Source: Pseudomonadota bacterium
GTDB lineage: Bacteria; Pseudomonadota; Gammaproteobacteria; Burkholderiales; Burkholderiaceae_F
Assembly (NCBI GenBank): GCA_029778535.1
Contig: JAKOQB010000095.1
Coordinates: forward strand, 62,001-126,000
Reading direction: 5' to 3'
DNA length: 64,000 nucleotides
The notes beneath the pieces are model-generated. The model saw only the letters and a program-made list of their open reading frames with translations, was not told the DNA's origin and searched no databases. Position numbers and translations under genes: made by a program. Every line of letters starts with the position of its first letter. The stretch's first letter is position 1. Below are positions 60,805 to 64,000 of this stretch, piece after piece.

Positions 60805-61818
60805 GTGAGAGCGATCGAGATCGCTCAACCGGGCGGACCGGAGGTGCTTCGGCTGGCCGATCGGCCGCGGCCGCAGCCGGGGCGCGGCGAGGCGCTGATC
60901 CGCGTGTTTGCCGCGGGAGTGAACCGGCCGGACGTGCTGCAGCGGAAGGGCGCGTACGCGCCGCCGCCGGGCGCGTCCGATCTGCCCGGGCTGGAGATCG
61001 CCGGCGTCGTCGAGGACGGCGATCTCGCCGGCAGCGGTTTTGCCAAGGGCGATGCGGTGTGCGCGCTGGTGGCGGGCGGCGGCTACGCCGAGTACTGCGT
61101 GGCGCCGGTGGGCCAGATGCTGCCGGTGCCGCGCGGCCTGACGTTCGCCGAGGCCGCCGCGCTGCCTGAGACGTTCTTCACCGTGTGGAGCAACGTGTTC
61201 GACCGCGCGCATCTGGCGCCGTGCGAATCGCTGCTGGTGCAGGGCGGCTCGAGCGGAATCGGCGTGGCGGCGATCCAGATCGCGGCCGCGCTCGGCAACA
61301 CGGTCTTCGCGACCGCGGGCAGCGATGACAAGTGTCGCGCGTGCGAAGCGCTCGGCGCGCGCCGCGCGATCAACTACCGCAGCGAGGATTTCGTTGCCGT
61401 CGTGAAGGACTTGACCGCCCAGCGCGGCGTCGACGTGATCCTCGACATGGTCGCAGGCGATTACCTGCCGCGCGAGATCGAATGCCTGGCCGATGACGGC
61501 CGGCTGGTGATCATCGCGCTGCTCGGCGGAAGCAAGGCCACCCTCGACTGCAACGCCGTGCTGCGCCGGCGGCTGACGGTGACCGGCTCGACGCTGCGGC
61601 CGCGCCCGGTCGAGTTCAAGGCGGCGATCGCGCGCAAGCTGCGCGAGCGCGTGTGGCCGCTCGTCGAGAGCGGCCGCGTCAAGCCGATGCTGTACCAGTC
61701 GTTCGCGCTGGCCGACGCGGCCGCCGCGCACGCACTGATGGAATCGAGCCAGCACATCGGAAAGATCGTGCTGATCGTCGCCGAACAGGCCGCGCAGCGG
61801 CCGCAGGAGCATCGATGA
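60805..61818 (+). CDS. NAD(P)H quinone oxidoreductase, PIG3 type (medium-chain dehydrogenase)
   Basis: A 337-residue zinc-independent medium-chain oxidoreductase. The N-terminus has [20 protein letters not shown] and [19 protein letters not shown], the PIG3 signature. The nucleotide-binding fold has [20 protein letters not shown] (near 145). It probably reduces quinones with NADPH. GTG 60805 lies 12 bp after pnp and the stop overlaps tpiA (ATGA), so it shares the message with the glycolytic gene. Confidence 0.9.
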   Translation: MRAIEIAQPGGPEVLRLADRPRPQPGRGEALIRVFAAGVNRPDVLQRKGAYAPPPGASDLPGLEIAGVVEDGDLAGSGFAKGDAVCALVAGGGYAEYCVAPVGQMLPVPRGLTFAEAAALPETFFTVWSNVFDRAHLAPCESLLVQGGSSGIGVAAIQIAAALGNTVFATAGSDDKCRACEALGARRAINYRSEDFVAVVKDLTAQRGVDVILDMVAGDYLPREIECLADDGRLVIIALLGGSKATLDCNAVLRRRLTVTGSTLRPRPVEFKAAIARKLRERVWPLVESGRVKPMLYQSFALADAAAAHALMESSQHIGKIVLIVAEQAAQRPQEHR

Positions 61819-62561
61819 CCGCGCGCCGCAAGCTGATTGCCGCCAACTGGAAGATGAACGGCTCGCGTGCCGCCAATGCGGCGTGGCTCACCGAGTTCCG
61901 CGCCGGGCGCTGGTCGTGCGACGTGGCGGTGTGCGCGCCGTTCGTGTATCTGCCGCAGCTGCGCGACGGGCTCGCCGGGCTGGCCGCGGAGCCGGGCGCG
62001 CAGAACCTTGCCGCCGAGACGCCGGGCGCGTTCACCGGCGAAGTCGCCGGCGAGATGCTGATCGACGTCGGCTGCAAATGGGTGATCGTCGGACACTCGG
62101 AGCGGCGCGCACTGTACGGCGAAACGAACGACCTCGTCGCAGTCAAGGCCGCGCGCGCGTTCGCGGTCGGGCTGAAGCCGATCGTGTGCGTCGGCGAGAC
62201 GCTGGCCGAGCGCGAAGCGGGCGGTACGCTCGAGGTGGTCGGCGCACAGATGGACGCGGTGCTGAAGCGGTGCTCGGTTGTCCAGCTCGCGCAGGCTGCG
62301 CTCGCCTACGAGCCGGTGTGGGCGATCGGCACCGGGCGCACGGCCACGCCGGCGCAAGCGCAGGAGGTGCACGCGGCGATCCGCGCGCAGCTCGCGCGCG
62401 CCGACGCGAGTGCGGCCGGCGCCGTGCGAATCCTGTACGGCGGCAGTGTCAAACCCGGCAATGCGAAGGAGCTTTTCGCGCAGCCCGATATCGACGGCGG
62501 ACTGATCGGCGGCGCATCGCTGGTAGCGGCGGATTTCCTGGCGATCTGTCAGGCCGCGTGA
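61815..62561 (+). CDS. tpiA: Triosephosphate isomerase
   Basis: A 248-residue TIM-barrel glycolytic enzyme interconverting dihydroxyacetone phosphate and glyceraldehyde 3-phosphate. Catalytic residues are all present: N11 and K13 (AANWKMNG), H94 (VGHSERR), E166 ([11 protein letters not shown]). The phosphate-binding [11 protein letters not shown] is near 210. ATG 61815 overlaps the oxidoreductase stop. It is followed by secG 18 bp later, an arrangement widespread in proteobacteria. Confidence 0.97.
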   Translation: MTARRKLIAANWKMNGSRAANAAWLTEFRAGRWSCDVAVCAPFVYLPQLRDGLAGLAAEPGAQNLAAETPGAFTGEVAGEMLIDVGCKWVIVGHSERRALYGETNDLVAVKAARAFAVGLKPIVCVGETLAEREAGGTLEVVGAQMDAVLKRCSVVQLAQAALAYEPVWAIGTGRTATPAQAQEVHAAIRAQLARADASAAGAVRILYGGSVKPGNAKELFAQPDIDGGLIGGASLVAADFLAICQAA

Positions 62562-62579
62562 ATCTGTAGAGGAACGGAC

Positions 62580-62963
62580 ATGATGGCTTATCTGACCACG
62601 TTGCTGATCGTGCTGCAGGTGCTGAGCGCGATCGCGATCATCGTGCTGGTGCTGCTCCAGCACGGCAAGGGCGCCGACATGGGCGCGGCATTCGGCAGCG
62701 GCGCATCGGGAAGCCTGTTCGGCGCGACCGGCTCGGCCAACTTCCTGTCGCGCAGCACCGCGGTCGTCGCCACCGTGTTCTTCATCGCCACGCTGGCGCT
62801 CGCGTACAGCGTGACTTCGGTGCGTGCGGTGCGCACGCCGCAGGGCGGCGTGATGGGCACGATGGCGCCGGCCGAGCCCGCCAAGGCCGGCACGGCGCAG
62901 GACGCGAAGAAGGAAGCCACTCCCGCCGGCGAGGCGAGCAAGGCGGGCGAGATTCCGAAGTGA
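62580..62963 (+). CDS. secG: Preprotein translocase subunit SecG
   Basis: A 127-residue translocon subunit. Two membrane helices (about 5-25 and 57-77) flank the conserved cytoplasmic loop [21 protein letters not shown] hydrophilic Ala/Lys/Glu-rich tail after about 90 is longer than in E. coli and usual for beta-proteobacteria. AGAGGAAC precedes ATG 62580; a second ATG follows at once at 62583. It promotes SecYEG-dependent export. Confidence 0.95.
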   Translation: MMAYLTTLLIVLQVLSAIAIIVLVLLQHGKGADMGAAFGSGASGSLFGATGSANFLSRSTAVVATVFFIATLALAYSVTSVRAVRTPQGGVMGTMAPAEPAKAGTAQDAKKEATPAGEASKAGEIPK

Positions 62964-63018
62964 TCGAGCGTCGTCGTCGCACGCGCGGCGGGCAGCAGAG
63001 CGACGACGGTGATTCAAG

Positions 63019-63024
63019 TAGAAT
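63019..63024 (+). promoter_or_regulatory. tRNA-Leu promoter -10 box
   Basis: TAGAAT (63019-63024, five of six to consensus) lies 10 bp before the tRNA 5' end. No strong -35 is seen at 17 bp. It may also serve the following nuo genes. Confidence 0.45.
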
Positions 63025-63034
63025 CCGCGCCGAT

Positions 63035-63119
63035 GCCGACGTGGTGGAATTGGTAGACACACCATCTTGAGGGGGTGGCGGCGCAAGCCGTGTGAGTTCG
63101 AGTCTCACCGTCGGCACCA
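63035..63119 (+). tRNA. tRNA-Leu (anticodon GAG)
   Basis: An 85-nt class II tRNA with encoded CCA. The acceptor stem GCCGACG pairs with CGTCGGC. The anticodon arm is CCATC/GGTGG with loop TTGAGGG, so the anticodon is GAG, reading CUU and CUC. The long variable arm GCGGCGCAAGCCG is typical of leucine tRNA. The T arm GTGAG-TTCGAGT-CTCAC is intact. Confidence 0.97.
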
Positions 63120-63204
63120 TCCGTCGAGCGTCGGGTCTAACGGCTTGACCGCACCTGCGACCGATAGACCGGCTACGCCAATCCGACCGCCTGATGGACC
63201 GGGA

Positions 63205-63570
63205 ATGAACCTCGACAGTTACGTCCCTGTGCTTCTGTTCATCGTGATCGGCATCGTCGTCGGTGTCGCGCCGATCGCGCTGGGCGCGCTGCTCGGCCCG
63301 CGGAAGCCCGACCCGGAGAAGCTGTCGCCGTACGAATGCGGCTTCGAGGCGTTCGAGGACGCGCGCATGAAGTTCGACGTGCGCTATTACCTGGTCGCCA
63401 TCCTGTTCATCCTGTTCGACCTCGAGATCGCGTTCCTGTTTCCGTGGGCGGTTGTGCTCGGCGACCTGCCGGCCTGGGGCGTGGGCTTCTGGTCGATGAT
63501 GCTGTTCCTCGCGATCCTGACGGTCGGCTTCCTGTACGAGTGGAAGAAGGGCGCGCTGGACTGGGAATAG
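63205..63570 (+). CDS. nuoA: NADH-quinone oxidoreductase subunit A
   Basis: A 121-residue membrane subunit of complex I with three helices. The conserved loop [20 protein letters not shown] between helices 1 and 2 is intact, followed by [19 protein letters not shown] 63205 ([11 protein letters not shown]) is preferred; the open frame extends into the tRNA upstream, so earlier starts are artefacts. It begins the nuo operon, 86 bp after tRNA-Leu; nuoB follows by 3 bp. Confidence 0.97.
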   Translation: MNLDSYVPVLLFIVIGIVVGVAPIALGALLGPRKPDPEKLSPYECGFEAFEDARMKFDVRYYLVAILFILFDLEIAFLFPWAVVLGDLPAWGVGFWSMMLFLAILTVGFLYEWKKGALDWE

Positions 63571-63573
63571 GCG

Positions 63574-64000
63574 ATGAGTATCGAAGGCGTCCTGAGCGAA
63601 GGCTTCACGACCACGCAGGTCGACAAGCTGATCAACTGGAGCAAGACCGGCTCGATGTGGCCGATGACCTTCGGCCTGGCGTGCTGCGCGGTCGAGATGA
63701 TCCACGCCGGCGCGTCGCGCTACGACCTCGACCGCTTCGGCGTGATGTTCCGCCCCAGCCCGCGGCAGAGCGACGTGATGATCGTCGCCGGCACGCTGTG
63801 CAACAAGATGGCGCCGGCGCTGCGCAAGGTGTACGACCAGATGGCCGAGCCGCGCTGGGTGATCAGCATGGGTTCGTGCGCCAACGGCGGCGGCTATTAC
63901 CACTACAGCTACTCGGTCGTACGCGGCTGCGATCGCATCGTGCCGGTCGACGTCTACGTGCCCGGCTGTCCGCCGACGGCCGAGGCGCTGCTGTACGGGA
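63574..64000 (+). CDS. nuoB: NADH-quinone oxidoreductase subunit B (3' end outside window)
   Basis: 142 residues are visible, cut by the window end. The N2 iron-sulfur cluster cysteines are all present: C37-C38 in [11 protein letters not shown]102 in GSCANGGG, C132 in [11 protein letters not shown]. It hands electrons to quinone in the peripheral arm of complex I. Roughly 15-20 residues are missing relative to the usual 158-160. The short N-terminus is the form usual in beta-proteobacteria. Start ATG 63574. Confidence 0.97.
   Translation, partial: MSIEGVLSEGFTTTQVDKLINWSKTGSMWPMTFGLACCAVEMIHAGASRYDLDRFGVMFRPSPRQSDVMIVAGTLCNKMAPALRKVYDQMAEPRWVISMGSCANGGGYYHYSYSVVRGCDRIVPVDVYVPGCPPTAEALLYG

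Noticed and set aside
63067-63204. A longer NuoA with 46 extra N-terminal residues
   Set aside because: The extension would be encoded by the tRNA-Leu 3' half and its flank; NuoA homology starts at 63205.

Overview
The window is GC-rich, densely packed chromosomal DNA from a betaproteobacterium, most likely of the order Burkholderiales. The evidence is the linked core blocks: sigma factor/DUF3619/DUF3106/RDD next to ilvB-ilvH-ilvC, then psd-pssA-leuA, rpsO-pnp, tpiA-secG, tRNA-Leu and nuoA-nuoB. Phasin and polyhydroxyalkanoate (PHA) system proteins fit as well. I cannot name a genus. I see no insertion sequence, prophage or CRISPR array; the only mobile-type cassette is a decayed hicBA toxin-antitoxin pair.

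Layout. 1-6.4 kb: a giant kinase-like/ATPase/GAF/histidine kinase sensor (cut by the window start) divergent from its OmpR-type response regulator. 6.5-12.5 kb: an ECF sigma factor, pncB, a CHRD protein, an aminotransferase, a LUD protein, a hydroxyacid reductase and a PHA-system protein. 12.5-16.7 kb: a three-gene binding-protein-dependent ABC importer. 16.8-23.4 kb: acyl-CoA-binding protein, wax ester synthase/DGAT, AlaX editing protein, a tricorn-like protease and a DUF924 protein. 23.4-25.4 kb: three small heat-shock proteins around divergent heat-shock-type promoters, then an SPW membrane protein. 25.4-31 kb: TPR-like protein, TetR regulator, patatin, phasin and a two-domain fatty acyl-CoA reductase. 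31-33.4 kb: a lipid-linked sugar operon (GT2, GtrA, ChbG). 33.3-43.6 kb: a lipase, three tandem family-5 binding proteins and the divergent Yej/Dpp-type permease-ATPase operon. 43.6-50.3 kb: hicBA remnant, MFS carrier, GMC oxidoreductase with small subunit, FFLEELY protein, and the sigma/DUF3619/DUF3106/RDD operon. 50.3-64 kb: branched-chain amino acid, phospholipid, ribosome/RNA-decay and respiratory genes.

How the genes work together. Several encode storage-lipid functions (wax ester synthase, acyl-CoA reductase, acyl-CoA-binding protein, phasin, patatin, PHA-system protein), which suggests a cell that stores carbon as PHA and perhaps wax esters. Control of branched-chain amino acid synthesis is visible in the DNA. 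leuA has a leucine-rich leader peptide with stacked hairpins, and its predicted transcript starts almost at the leader ATG. The ilvB promoter sits between two exact 10-bp inverted arms whose centres are about five helical turns apart.

The most unusual non-coding feature is a pair of hairpins made of tandem heptamers (GTGATCC and GTTGTCC units), just upstream of ilvC and rpsO. One carries a unit of the other, so they look like one repeat family.
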